From contig OZ242006.1 of NCBI GenBank assembly GCA_965204705.1, positions 2,728,001-2,792,000 of the forward strand: 64,000 bases of DNA. Reading direction: 5' to 3'. The notes beneath the pieces are model-generated. The model did no database searches. It saw only the letters and a program-made list of their open reading frames with translations, and was not told where the DNA came from. Positions within the stretch are counted from its first letter, which is position 1. Every line of letters starts with the position of its first letter. Below, piece after piece: positions 53,345 through 62,552 of the stretch. Position numbers and translations under genes: made by a program. The stretch comes from Bin5 sp965204705 (lineage in GTDB: Bacteria; Chloroflexota; Anaerolineae; Caldilineales; Caldilineaceae).

Positions 53345-55381
53345 ATGAAAAAGCTGGAACTGCATTCAGACGACATCACCCGAAGGCGATTCCTCCAGCT
53401 GGGGGCGATCGGCACGGCAGGAATTGTTGCCGCAGCTTGCGCCGGCGGCGCAGGCGAACCCGCCGCCGAGGATATGCCTGCGACGTCGGCCGACGCCGAA
53501 AGCGAAGCCCCCGAACCGGCTGCAGCCTCTCCGGGCGGCTATAGGGAAGCGCCAATGCTGGCCGACATGGTCGCGGCAGGCGAACTGCCCCCGATCGACG
53601 AACGGCTGCCTGCCAACCCGCTTGTCCTCGAAGGCATGGAAGGCATCGGCAACTTTGGCGGTACCATGAGGCGCGGCTTTAAGGGCGTTTCCGACCGTTG
53701 GGGGCCTACAAAACTCGCAAGACAGGGGCTGACCTGGTATACACCCGAACTTTCTCTTCGCCCCAATATCGCCGAGTCTTGGGAGACCAATGACGAAGCT
53801 ACGGTTTGGACCTTCCACCTGCGCGAGGGAATGAAATGGTCGGACGGCGCGGCCTTCGACACTGACAGCTTCGCCTGGTGGCAGGAAAATGTCATGCTCA
53901 ACAAGGACATCACCCCCGCAATTGGCCGCCATTGGGTGACAGGCGCAGAGCGAACGCCAATGGTGATGGAATTTCCCGACAAACATACGGTCGTTTTTAA
54001 CTTTGCTCACCCCAACCCGATGTTCCTCGACCGCGTCGCTCCTTTGACGAGAGATCTGTTTGCGCCACATCACTATCTCGCCCAATTCCATTTGGAGACG
54101 ACCGACGACAAGGAGGCCCTGGAAGCAGCCGTCACAGAAAGTGGTCTCGATACCTGGGCGGCTCTTTTCTCCGACCGCAACTGGTGGTACCTCAACCCCG
54201 AACTTCCCAGCCTTTACTCCTGGACAGCCAGCAACCCCCTGTCCGAGGAACTCTTCCTGATGGAACGGAATCCCTATTTCTGGCAGGTGGACCCTGAAGG
54301 GAACCAGATGCCCTATATCGATGCGATCCGGCACCGGCTGTTCGATACCAACGATGTATTCGACCTGCGCATCATTAACGGCGAAGTCGACTATCAGCAG
54401 CGTCACGTAAGCGCCGCCAACTTCACCCTTTACAAGGAAAACGAAGACAACGGCGGCTATCGCGTCCAACTGGGGGCTGGCGACCAGCACGTCTGTCTGA
54501 CCCCCAATCAAACCGTCCAAAAGCCGCGCCTGCGCGAGTTCTTCCAAACCCGCGACGTGCGCATCGCTATGTCCCTCGCAGTGGACCGCGAAACGCTCAA
54601 CGAACTGGCCTTCGAAGGGCTCTATACGCCCCGCCAGTACAGCCCGCTTGAACAGTCGCCCCAGTACTATCCAGAACAGGCCAACGCCCACCTCGAATAC
54701 GATCCCGACCGCGCCAATCTGCTCCTCGATGAAGCCGGTTACTCCGAAAAAGATGAAGACGGCTTCCGTGTCTATCCCGACGGCAGCGGAGAAACAATCA
54801 GCTTCGTTGTCGAAGGCACCGCGCAGCCCGGCTCACCTGATGAGGACGGTATCCAGATCATCATCGGTTACCTTGCAGATGTCGGCATCAAAGCCACCTA
54901 CAAGGGGATGGAGCGCTCTCTATATACCGAGCACTGGCGCGCCAACGAGATCGACGCCGCCTACTGGGGAAGCGGCCGCTCACTCCTGCCCCTGGTCGAC
55001 CCCGCCTTCTTCCTCGGCACCGGTCTCGACCGCCCTTGGGGCGAGGCCTGGGGCCGCTGGCGCCTGGATCCATCCCACCCCGTCGCCGAAGAACCCCCCG
55101 CAGACCACTGGATCGTCAAGATGTGGAACCTTTGGGACGAAATCCAGCTCGAGCCCGACGAGGCGCGCCGCTCAGAACTCTTCTTCCAGATCCTGGACGT
55201 CTGGGCAGAGGAGCTGCCGCAGATCGGCTTCCTGGGCCAGATTCCAAATCCGCTGATCGTACTCGACGGGCTGCGAGGACTAGACCCTGAATATGTGTAT
55301 CCGCTCAGCAACCCCACTTCACACGGGGGCCTGGTTCAGGTCCATACGTTCTACTGGGACGACCCGGCGAGCCATACATAG
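53345..55381 (+). CDS. ABC transporter substrate-binding lipoprotein, family 5 (peptide/opine type)
   Basis: This 678-residue exported lipoprotein has a Tat signal TRRRFL (12-17) and a lipobox ending in Cys32 (AAAC). An Ala/Glu/Pro linker follows, then a family-5 binding domain with WTFHLREGMKWSDG and FDTDSFAWWQENV. Family 5 proteins bind oligopeptides, opines, nickel or oligosaccharides. No permease or ATPase gene adjoins, so the rest of the importer is elsewhere. It is larger than usual (500-600), mainly from the linker and inserted loops. AGGAG lies 8 bp before the ATG. Confidence 0.92.
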   Translation: MKKLELHSDDITRRRFLQLGAIGTAGIVAAACAGGAGEPAAEDMPATSADAESEAPEPAAASPGGYREAPMLADMVAAGELPPIDERLPANPLVLEGMEGIGNFGGTMRRGFKGVSDRWGPTKLARQGLTWYTPELSLRPNIAESWETNDEATVWTFHLREGMKWSDGAAFDTDSFAWWQENVMLNKDITPAIGRHWVTGAERTPMVMEFPDKHTVVFNFAHPNPMFLDRVAPLTRDLFAPHHYLAQFHLETTDDKEALEAAVTESGLDTWAALFSDRNWWYLNPELPSLYSWTASNPLSEELFLMERNPYFWQVDPEGNQMPYIDAIRHRLFDTNDVFDLRIINGEVDYQQRHVSAANFTLYKENEDNGGYRVQLGAGDQHVCLTPNQTVQKPRLREFFQTRDVRIAMSLAVDRETLNELAFEGLYTPRQYSPLEQSPQYYPEQANAHLEYDPDRANLLLDEAGYSEKDEDGFRVYPDGSGETISFVVEGTAQPGSPDEDGIQIIIGYLADVGIKATYKGMERSLYTEHWRANEIDAAYWGSGRSLLPLVDPAFFLGTGLDRPWGEAWGRWRLDPSHPVAEEPPADHWIVKMWNLWDEIQLEPDEARRSELFFQILDVWAEELPQIGFLGQIPNPLIVLDGLRGLDPEYVYPLSNPTSHGGLVQVHTFYWDDPASHT

Positions 55382-55464
55382 GTTGTCTCTGGGATCCTTG
55401 TGACGCTGGGTAGGCACTTCGTTGCCAGCGGAACTGTATCCGTAGCCGTGAAATCTGAAGCATC

Positions 55465-55499
55465 TGCGGGGCGTTCTCTAGCTGAGAGAGCGCCCCGCA
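55465..55499 (+). terminator. Strong hairpin after the binding-protein gene
   Basis: A 15-bp stem with one G-U pair (TGCGGGGCGTTCTCT/AGAGAGCGCCCCGCA) and a five-base loop lies about 85 bp after the stop. No T-run follows, so it may be a terminator without U-tract, a partial terminator, or a hairpin that protects the upstream message. The next gene starts at 55612. Confidence 0.5.
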
Positions 55500-55611
55500 T
55501 AGTGTACGCGGTAAAACTAGCCCTGGCTCTACCCGCCCTAAGACGGGCCTCGATCAAAGCCCAACCTGAGATTGCCGAGAAAGCAGCAAGTAATTCTTGA
55601 GGACCAATCCC

Positions 55612-56799
55612 ATGAGCTCTTTCCACAGAAGCCAACCTGAGCGCAGTACCTATGTAGACCAGCATACCGGCCGAACTATAGAGCAGCTGACCAGTAGCCC
55701 GATGGCTGATCTCCACACCTACTACGACATATCTCCTTGGTCGCCGGATGGCCGTTACATGGTCTTCTCAGCAGCGAATCCCGTCGACGTTACTACCCCC
55801 CACCGCGATACCCTCTCCACCGATGAGGGCCGGCTCTATCTGATGGACCTGGAAACGTATGAGTTGCGCCTACTGTCGGAAAACGCATTCTACAACACGC
55901 ATACCGGCGCCTTCCCCGTCTGGCATCCGACCAAGTGTGAGGTCTTCTTCTATACCGCGCCTGAGGAAGTCAGTGTGGTTGACGCAGAGTGGTCGCGACT
56001 GGGCAGCTGCGGTGGCAAAATACTGCGGAAAATGGAAGGGGGAATCCGCCAGGTCAGCCCTGACGGTGAGCTCCTGAGCTACACGACCAACGACATACGT
56101 ACCGACCTGCCCAGAGGCGTCTATACTATGCGTTCCGACGCGGGAGCATCCTCGCCGAATGGTGCCAACCTTAAGCTAATTGCCTCCACCGAAGACCTAT
56201 ACAACTTGACGCCCAACAACTGTCTCTTCCACGTCGACCAGATGACCGTGGGCAACACCAAGTGGACGCCCGACGCCCAACACATGCTCGTGGCCATGTG
56301 GGTCCAGTTGTCACCCGACGACCTCTCGCCTTGGAAAAGCCCGTTCCGCCGCAGCATCTACATAGTCAGCCGCGACGGCAGCGAGCGCCGCTGGTTGACT
56401 TTCTTCGGGCATCACCACAGCTGGACGGCTAACGGTACGAAGGTGCTTTACTCCGGCTATCGTATCCACACCGATGAGGGACAGCAGGACGAGCCGCGGC
56501 TCTACATGATCGATTTCGATGGAAAGAGAAACGAAGTCGTCATCGACCATCCCCTGGGCGGTCATCCCATCGCCAGCCCCGACGGCAGCAAAATAACGAC
56601 CTGGGACAGGGAGGGGGTAGTCCTAGTGGATTTGCAGGCACAAACCGTCGACCACATAGCGGCATTTGGCCCCCACTGCGACCACAATTCCCACCGCGGC
56701 ACCCATCCCCACTGCCTCTGGAGCCTGGACGGCGATCACATCCTCTACAATTCGGCCCAGTCCGGCCGCAGCCACCTTTATCGCGTTGCCGCACAATAG
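55612..56799 (+). CDS. Beta-propeller protein, oligogalacturonate lyase/TolB-like
   Basis: This 395-residue protein has propeller-blade repeats with SPDGRYMVFSA, SPDGELLSYTT, TPDAQHMLVAM and SPDGSKITTWD. It also has a His-rich part (HHHSW; HCDHNSHRGTHPHC) like the metal-binding histidines of oligogalacturonate lyase. No signal peptide is visible, which also fits the cytoplasmic lyase. It may cleave short uronides, in line with the sugar-acid enzymes downstream. Start at ATG 55612 with GAGG upstream; a TTG at 55597 would add five residues. Confidence 0.78.
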   Translation: MSSFHRSQPERSTYVDQHTGRTIEQLTSSPMADLHTYYDISPWSPDGRYMVFSAANPVDVTTPHRDTLSTDEGRLYLMDLETYELRLLSENAFYNTHTGAFPVWHPTKCEVFFYTAPEEVSVVDAEWSRLGSCGGKILRKMEGGIRQVSPDGELLSYTTNDIRTDLPRGVYTMRSDAGASSPNGANLKLIASTEDLYNLTPNNCLFHVDQMTVGNTKWTPDAQHMLVAMWVQLSPDDLSPWKSPFRRSIYIVSRDGSERRWLTFFGHHHSWTANGTKVLYSGYRIHTDEGQQDEPRLYMIDFDGKRNEVVIDHPLGGHPIASPDGSKITTWDREGVVLVDLQAQTVDHIAAFGPHCDHNSHRGTHPHCLWSLDGDHILYNSAQSGRSHLYRVAAQ

Positions 56800-56857
56800 C
56801 CCTGGAGATACTTTGGCCCTACCCTAGCTGCGTCGCCGCCCGACCGGAGAGTCATCA

Positions 56858-57973
56858 ATGAAGATCCAGAAGATTACGCCTTTTCTTGTAGACAGATTCC
56901 TGCTGGTACGCGTCTACACCGACGAGGGCCTTGTCGGCAACGGTGAGGCCGGCCTGTGGGCGCATCATGGCATGGTACACCGCGCCATCCTCGAGCTCAG
57001 TGATTACTTCATAGGTAAAGACGCTTCTCGCATTGAACACCATTACCAGACAGTCAGCCGTGACGCTCACTTCATGGGCGCGGCGCTCAGTGCCGCACTC
57101 AGCGCAATCGACATCGCTCTCTGGGACATCGCCGGCCAGGCCGTCGGTCAGCCCGTTCATCAGCTGCTCGGCGGACGCCTGCGCGACAAAATTAAGGTTT
57201 TCGCTAACGTCCAGGGCGCCACCGTCCCGGAATGTGCCGCCAGCGCTCAACAGCAAGTTGGGAACGGGTATCTCTCCTTACGAATGTCGCCCTTTCTACC
57301 CGGCTTTGAACGGAAGACCGCCTCTCAAGTCATCGGCGACGCCGTTGCCATTGTCGGCGCAGTGCGCGACGCCGTCGGATTCAACATCGACCTGGGCCTG
57401 GAGATTCACCGCAACCTGCGTCCAGAGGAAGCGGTCGTCCTCGCCCGTGAACTGCTGCCCTTCCGAATCCTCTATTACGAAGACCCGCTCGCCCCCGAAA
57501 GTCTGGAGGCTATGGATTACATCGCGAAGACCGTCCCGCTGCCCATGGCAACCGGCGAACGGTTCTACAATATCTTTCAGTTCAAAGACCTTATAGATCG
57601 CAAGATCGTGAGTCTTATCAGGCCGGACCTTTCGCTGGCTGGGGGCTTTACGCAGGTCAAGAAAATAGCGGCCTTAGCCGAGTCCGCCTTCGTCGGCATC
57701 TTTCCCCACCTGATGGGCAGCCCCGTCAACATCGCTGCCTTCTGTCAACTCGACGCAGCCATTCCCAACTATGTGCTAATGGAAAGCCATCCCTCCGCAG
57801 ATGCCTTCAATGAAATAGTTGACCACCCGGTTGAACGACAAGGAGGATACCTGGTCGTTTCCGACCGCCCGGGAATAGGACTTGAAATCGATGAGAGCAA
57901 TCTCGACCGTTTCCCCTATCAGCCTAAAAGGATTGTCGGAAACTTTCACGCCGACGGTTCGGTCGCCCACTAG
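56858..57973 (+). CDS. Enolase-superfamily (galactonate dehydratase-like) protein
   Basis: This 371-residue protein has the capping domain, and a barrel with Glu208 (YYEDP), Glu234 (ATGERF) and His284 (FPHL). At the first metal-ligand position it has Glu182 in LEIH (His184 kept) where galactonate dehydratases have Asp. The barrel Lys of strand two is replaced by Arg142 (SLRMS). It is followed 26 bp later by the ThDP enzyme, so a dehydrated keto-acid may pass to that enzyme. GGAG lies 8 bp before the ATG. Confidence 0.9.
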   Translation: MKIQKITPFLVDRFLLVRVYTDEGLVGNGEAGLWAHHGMVHRAILELSDYFIGKDASRIEHHYQTVSRDAHFMGAALSAALSAIDIALWDIAGQAVGQPVHQLLGGRLRDKIKVFANVQGATVPECAASAQQQVGNGYLSLRMSPFLPGFERKTASQVIGDAVAIVGAVRDAVGFNIDLGLEIHRNLRPEEAVVLARELLPFRILYYEDPLAPESLEAMDYIAKTVPLPMATGERFYNIFQFKDLIDRKIVSLIRPDLSLAGGFTQVKKIAALAESAFVGIFPHLMGSPVNIAAFCQLDAAIPNYVLMESHPSADAFNEIVDHPVERQGGYLVVSDRPGIGLEIDESNLDRFPYQPKRIVGNFHADGSVAH

Positions 57974-57999
57974 GCAATAACGCTTCAGGAACCTGCCAT

Positions 58000-59637
58000 A
58001 TGACCACATCGCGCACGGGTGGAGAGGCGCTAGTCCACTCTCTTCTTTCACACGGCATCGATACCATCTTTGGCCTGCCCGGTGTTCAAAACGATTACTT
58101 CTATACCGCCGTTTACGATGCCCGCGACCGGATGCGTGTCATCCACACACGGCACGAGCAGGGCGCCGCCTACATGGCCCTCGGTTTCGCGCTCGCTACG
58201 GGCAAGACCGGAGTCTATGTTGTTGTGCCCGGCCCAGGTTTCCTCAACTCCACTGCAGCCCTCGCCACAGCCTACGCCACCAACGCGCCCGTGCTCTGCC
58301 TCACCGGCCAACTTCATAGCGACCACATCGGCCGCGGCTTCGGAATGCTGCACGAAATCCCTGATCAGCTGGGAACTCTTAAGTCGCTCACCAAATGGGC
58401 ACGGCGTATCGATGCGCCTGCAGATGTACCTCGCCTGCTCGCAGAGGCGCTCAACGAAATGCACTCTGACCGGACTCGGCCTGCCGGCCTTGAAATTCCC
58501 CTGAACGTTTTTTCGCGGAAGGCCAACTTCGAAGACGAGCGTTTCCTCCTGTCTTCGCGACGTCCCGCGCTTACAAAAGACGCGGTGGAAAAGGCGGCCA
58601 ACCTTCTCAACGAAGCCCAGAGTCCGGCCATATTCATTGGCGGCGGCGCGGTTGACGCCGCTGATGAAATCCGCTCACTGGCAGAACTACTGCAAGCGCC
58701 AGTTGTCGCCAGCGCCTCCGGACGAGGGATCCTGTCAAGTCGCCATCCATTCAGTCATTCATACGGCCCTGGTCGGCGACTGTGGGAGCAGGCCGATGTT
58801 GTGATCTCCATCGGCACCCGCCTCTCCACTCCCCTGATGCGATGGGGCAAACCGGATACCCTGCACACGATTCGCGTAGACATCGACCCTGAGGAGCACA
58901 TTCGCCATGAACCGCCTGACGTCTCTCTTGTAGCTGACTGCAGGGAGGCTTTGCAGGCCCTGTTGCCCGTCCTCGCAAATAGCGGCCGCGATCGGCCCTC
59001 CCGTCGCATCGAAATGTTAGCGCTACAGGACGAGATGGATGCAATATACGAGTCTATTCAACCCCAGATGGGGTTTGTCCGCGCCATCCGCGAGGCCCTA
59101 CCCGATGACGGCATCTATGTTGAGGACATAACCCAGGTCGGCTATGTCAGCCGCGAAGCGATGCCGGTCTACCAGCCGCGAACCTACCTCACCTCCAATT
59201 ATCAGGTTACCCTTGGCTGGAGTTTCCCGGCCGCGCTCGGCGCCAAGGTGGCCGCGCCCGACCGCCCCGTTCTCTGCGTCACTGGGGACGGCGGATTTCT
59301 TTTCGCAGCTACCGAGCTGGCGACGGCCGTACAACATGGAATCAATACTGTAACGGTCGTTTTCAATGACGGGGCTTACGGAAATGTGCTGCGCATGCAG
59401 AAACAGAACTATGGCGGACGCGTCGTTGCCAGCGAACTGCACAATCCCGACTTCGTTACTTTCGCAGAATCCTTCGGTGCACGCGGAATCCGAGTGCACT
59501 CGCCGTCAGAGCTACAAGAAGCGTTGGTTGGCGCCTTCGCCGCTAACGCACCGGTCCTTATCGAAGTGCCCGTGGACGAGATGCCCGCGCCTTGGGAGAA
59601 AATGTCAGCGCCAACCGGACGAAGGCAAAGCGAATGA
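58000..59637 (+). CDS. Thiamine diphosphate-dependent enzyme, acetolactate synthase/benzoylformate decarboxylase-like
   Basis: This 545-residue enzyme has the three domains of the family. The N-terminal pyrimidine-binding domain carries the catalytic Glu53 (TRHEQGAAYMA). The middle domain has GGGAVDAADEI, and the C-terminal diphosphate domain has GDGGFLF (429-435) and the ND that closes the metal site. It probably decarboxylates or joins 2-keto acids. Lying directly after the enolase-superfamily gene, it may act on a 2-keto-3-deoxy sugar acid. AGGAA lies upstream of the ATG. The true substrate and whether it acts as synthase or decarboxylase are open. Confidence 0.9.
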   Translation: MTTSRTGGEALVHSLLSHGIDTIFGLPGVQNDYFYTAVYDARDRMRVIHTRHEQGAAYMALGFALATGKTGVYVVVPGPGFLNSTAALATAYATNAPVLCLTGQLHSDHIGRGFGMLHEIPDQLGTLKSLTKWARRIDAPADVPRLLAEALNEMHSDRTRPAGLEIPLNVFSRKANFEDERFLLSSRRPALTKDAVEKAANLLNEAQSPAIFIGGGAVDAADEIRSLAELLQAPVVASASGRGILSSRHPFSHSYGPGRRLWEQADVVISIGTRLSTPLMRWGKPDTLHTIRVDIDPEEHIRHEPPDVSLVADCREALQALLPVLANSGRDRPSRRIEMLALQDEMDAIYESIQPQMGFVRAIREALPDDGIYVEDITQVGYVSREAMPVYQPRTYLTSNYQVTLGWSFPAALGAKVAAPDRPVLCVTGDGGFLFAATELATAVQHGINTVTVVFNDGAYGNVLRMQKQNYGGRVVASELHNPDFVTFAESFGARGIRVHSPSELQEALVGAFAANAPVLIEVPVDEMPAPWEKMSAPTGRRQSE

Positions 59638-59924
59638 ACGTGGCCGAATACACCGGGGCCTGTCCCGTTGGATATTCATTTTCCAATAGATTGAGCCAAC
59701 GGCACGTGGAGGAACGGCATTCTACATGCAAAGTGCCTGCCACTGCATTGGAGCCCGAAAGTGGCTGCCGTGATGGGCAAAGGCAGGTGGATCCATCCGG
59801 ATTCCGGTTAGGCCGCCGTGCCGTCCTTCAGGCTGCTGTAGCCTTAGACACATGAAAGAAGCCCCTCCCCCTTCACTAAGTCTGGTGGGAAGTGGAAGTC
59901 CGAATTCGATTAACGAAGAGTGTG

Positions 59925-60500
59925 TTAGTTTCCCTGTGAGGTTTCCTGCACTGGTCGGAACGCCGCATCGCTGTCTGCCAGCTCCCGGGCGGTCGTTGTA
60001 CCTGTTGCGCCGGCCCGATTCCTGGAGTTGCTTCGCCCCTCTCCCGACGAACTCTCCTCCTCAATCTGGCTTTCTCCGCAGTTCACGCAAATGTCCCACT
60101 CGTGACGCATCGCTTTACCGCAGTTCGAGCAGGCATAGCGCAGTTGACTATGACAGTTTGAGCAGAAGTTCCAGCTTTCCTGCACGGGTATTCCACATCT
60201 GTAGCAGGAAAGCGTTGACTCCAGTTCCCTGAGAAGAGACTCCTCTTCCAATGCGCGGTCGAAGACATCGGCCAACGTCTCTCTTGGTCGGACCATCATG
60301 TAGAGTACGAGGCCCACAAGCGGGAATACCAATACCAGAAGACTTGCAAGTCCGATCGCCAGCCAGTCTCTTGTCCGGCTGCGAATGTCATTGAACGTCC
60401 AGATCCCCATCGCCATCCAGAAGGCAAAGAGGAACGCACCTAAGAGAGCGACGAAAATACCTATGAGAGTTGCAATGGTGTTGGACAGTTCCGCCAGCAT
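59925..60500 (-). CDS. Membrane protein with two zinc ribbons
   Basis: This 191-residue protein has two membrane segments (about 10-33 and 47-70) and a short helix. It then has two zinc ribbons, Cys99-Cys102/Cys113-Cys116 and Cys124-Cys127/Cys138-Cys141, and a Ser/Arg/Gly-rich unordered tail. Such DZANK-like small membrane proteins are frequent in Chloroflexota; their role is unknown. GGAG six bases before the ATG supports the start. Confidence 0.82.
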   Translation of the reverse strand: MLAELSNTIATLIGIFVALLGAFLFAFWMAMGIWTFNDIRSRTRDWLAIGLASLLVLVFPLVGLVLYMMVRPRETLADVFDRALEEESLLRELESTLSCYRCGIPVQESWNFCSNCHSQLRYACSNCGKAMRHEWDICVNCGESQIEEESSSGEGRSNSRNRAGATGTTTARELADSDAAFRPVQETSQGN

Positions 60501-60689
60501 TCAATTCTCCACCAGGGTTCAGGCAAGACTTGGACCCGCACAAGATAAGGGCATTGACCCGGAATGCACTTGAAATGAGCGTTCGACGATTATAGCCCAC
60601 TCGCGACAATTGCCCAAAAGAGTCAGGATCAAGCGTTCGGGCATTCCGTGGCCGCCTTGCTGCCGCATGAAACAGATTTGAGAGGTATC

Positions 60690-61549
60690 GCAACTCATCT
60701 CCTTTTCGATTGAGACAGACCGGCAAGCCCAAATTGGTGGATCGCTGTCCCGGACTGGTCACAACACAGCAATATAAGCCGAGCCCGGTGGAGGATGAGA
60801 AGGCGCTGACCGAGGAGATCGTGGCGCTGGCCGGTCAGTTCGGAAGGTACGGTTGCCGTATAATCACCGCCCTTCTGAGGCATCGTGGCTGGCATGTGAA
60901 CCACAAGCGTGCGGAGAAGATATGGCGACGTGAAGGGCTGAAGGTGCCTGTGAAGCAGCCCAAGAGAGGCCGTCTGTGGTCCGATGACGGCTCGTGCGTG
61001 CGTCTGCGGCCTGCGTGGAAGGACCATGTGTGGGCCTGTGACTTCGTGCACCTGAGGCTCTATGATGGCAAAGAAGTGCGGCTGCTGACCGTCATTGACG
61101 AATACAGCAGCGAGTGTCTTGCGATCCGCCCTGCCCACAGCATACGGTCTGCCGGTGTGATGGAGGTGCTGGCCGGGTTAATGGTGTTCAGAGGCGTGCC
61201 CGACCATATTCGGTCGGACAACGGGCCGGAGTTTACGTCCCGGGCTGTGCGTGAGTGGCTTGGACGGGTGGGAGCCAGGACGCTCTATATCGAGCCTGGG
61301 TCGCCGTGGGAGAACGGGTGCGAGTTTCAACGGGAAGTTAAGGGACGAACTGCTGGACAGGGAGGTCTTCTATACGTTGCTGGAGGTGCGTGTGCTGATG
61401 GAGCGCTACAGGCGGACTTACAACCAGGTCAGGCCTCACAGCTCGCTGGGCTACCGGCCGTCGGCGCCTGAGGCCCTCTTGCCTGCCGACCCTGTCCCCG
61501 TGCTTGCCGGACTAACATAGCGGGTAGTACAAACATCGGGGGCAGGTCA
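60690..61549 (+). mobile_element. IS3-family insertion sequence remnant, left end lost
   Basis: The element holds the broken transposase at 60710-61520 and ends on the right with AAACATCGGGGGCAGGTCA (61531-61549), which in reverse reads TGACCTGCCCCC, a usual type of IS3 end. No matching left end and no orfA were found before 60710, so the left part is deleted. The left boundary given is approximate. Confidence 0.65.
60710..61520 (+). pseudogene. IS3-family transposase OrfB, frameshifted
   Basis: The reading frame shows the HTH_21-like part (GRYGCRIITALLRHRGWHVN) and the rve integrase core with the first two acids in ACDFV and RSDNGPEF. At the conserved WENGYCESFNGKLRDEL region, five bases seem lost (about 61318-61330), so the frame changes. 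The proper end with the third acidic residue and YNQVRPHSSLGYRP continues in another frame to 61520. It cannot make a complete transposase. The N-terminus is also short. Confidence 0.85.
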
Positions 61550-61970
61550 ACTCTGCGTACCTAACATGAGAGTCAAATGGAGGCACAGTCACCCCGTCGC
61601 TTTTGCCTAGGGTAGCGGCTTCATATTCATAATCCTTCTCTAAGACGTCCAAACACGACTTCACTTCGGGAAGCAGACTATGAAATCTGCGAGGCTTTGA
61701 ACCGACAAGCGCTGGACGAAAAAACCGGTCGGCAACCCTCACAAGAGCCGGAACAACCACAAATACAACGACTCCGGTCATTCCACATGCTGCCGCTGCA
61801 AACAGCAAGAACCGCAGTGTCGCCGAATTCAATGGCCCCACTTCAAAAAGTGAGGAAAAAACAGACAACACAAACTGCTCTACGATAGGTTCCAAGATAA
61901 CACCCGATGCCAGTGAAATAATCGATTTCCAATTAGTTTGGAAAAACCCTTTCAACCTCGACCAACTCAT
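61512..61970 (-). pseudogene. Small membrane protein gene truncated by an IS end
   Basis: The frame of 152 codons starts at an ATG with GGGAG eight bases upstream. It has two hydrophobic segments (about 15-45 and 55-80) and a charged part. Its last 12 or so codons (61512-61549) lie inside the IS right end, so the true C-terminus is lost. I do not recognise the family. It may still be made as a shortened protein. Confidence 0.55.
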
Positions 61971-62045
61971 ATCAGCTACTCCCTTACTGCATTTCGCAGC
62001 CATCAGGAGCGCCCACACCACCGGCGGATTCACACAGAACCCTAA

Positions 62046-62075
62046 TTGACAAACACCTTTGTCTGCCACTATATT
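62046..62075 (+). promoter_or_regulatory. Candidate promoter of a small RNA
   Basis: TTGACA (62046-62051), an 18-bp spacer and TATATT (62070-62075) read on the plus strand. No plus-strand coding gene follows; a terminator follows about 65 bp after the expected start. Confidence 0.55.
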
Positions 62076-62082
62076 GACAACG

Positions 62083-62149
62083 CCACGCCCGCTAACGCGG
62101 CCGGTTCATTTATAGAGCGCTAAACACTGGCGGTGTGGGCGCTCTTTTT
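62083..62149 (+). ncRNA. Candidate small RNA of about 65 nt
   Basis: The stretch lies between a consensus-like promoter and an intrinsic terminator. It could fold a short CCGC-UAAC-GCGG hairpin followed by the terminator stem. It has no open frame of note. The call is by position only; it could also be a leader of a deleted gene. Confidence 0.35.
62115..62149 (+). terminator. Intrinsic terminator on the plus strand
   Basis: GAGCGC (62115-62120) pairs with GCGCTC (62139-62144) around an inner CAC/GTG stem, followed by TTTTT (62145-62149). On the minus strand no T-run follows the stem, so it works in plus direction only. Confidence 0.7.
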
Positions 62150-62232
62150 CTTTGGTGCCCAGTCTACTCAATGAAGCCTGCTCGTGTAAAGTTAAAAGGG
62201 ACTTTCAGCCGCACCGGGAGCCGTTAGGAGAG

Positions 62233-62520
62233 CTACCTGCACGCCCTTCCCGCTTCCTCTCCTCGCGTATAGCTTTTGACCATGCCAGCAGCTTCCAGTG
62301 CCCTTGTGCCATGATCTCATGCGTAGGCGCACAGGCAAAGGCCATGGGCCTTGACGTCTCACCCGCCCGCTGTGACCAGAGTAATTTGACCCCAGATCAG
62401 CGGCAGCGGCGGCCGCCTTGATGCGCCGTGAGATCGCAGACGGAGAAAGCCCGAAGATCGACGCCGACCCCTTGACCCCAACTGACCGGATCGTGATCAA
62501 CGACCGCAGCCGTCGGTGTC
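62233..62520 (-). pseudogene. Decayed tyrosine recombinase (integrase), C-terminal part
   Basis: Three minus-strand frames in succession spell the end of a phage-type integrase. First comes FGLSPSAISRRIKAAAAAADLG with SGHSGRV (the HxxR-type motif is altered), then in another frame HEIMAQGHWK, and then in a third KSYTRGEEAGRACR with the catalytic Tyr, up to a TAG at 62235-62233. At least two frameshifts separate the pieces, and the N-terminal half is absent. It marks an old mobile element. Confidence 0.75.
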
Positions 62521-62552
62521 AAATAGACGGTCCGGGAGCCCGTATCCTGCGA

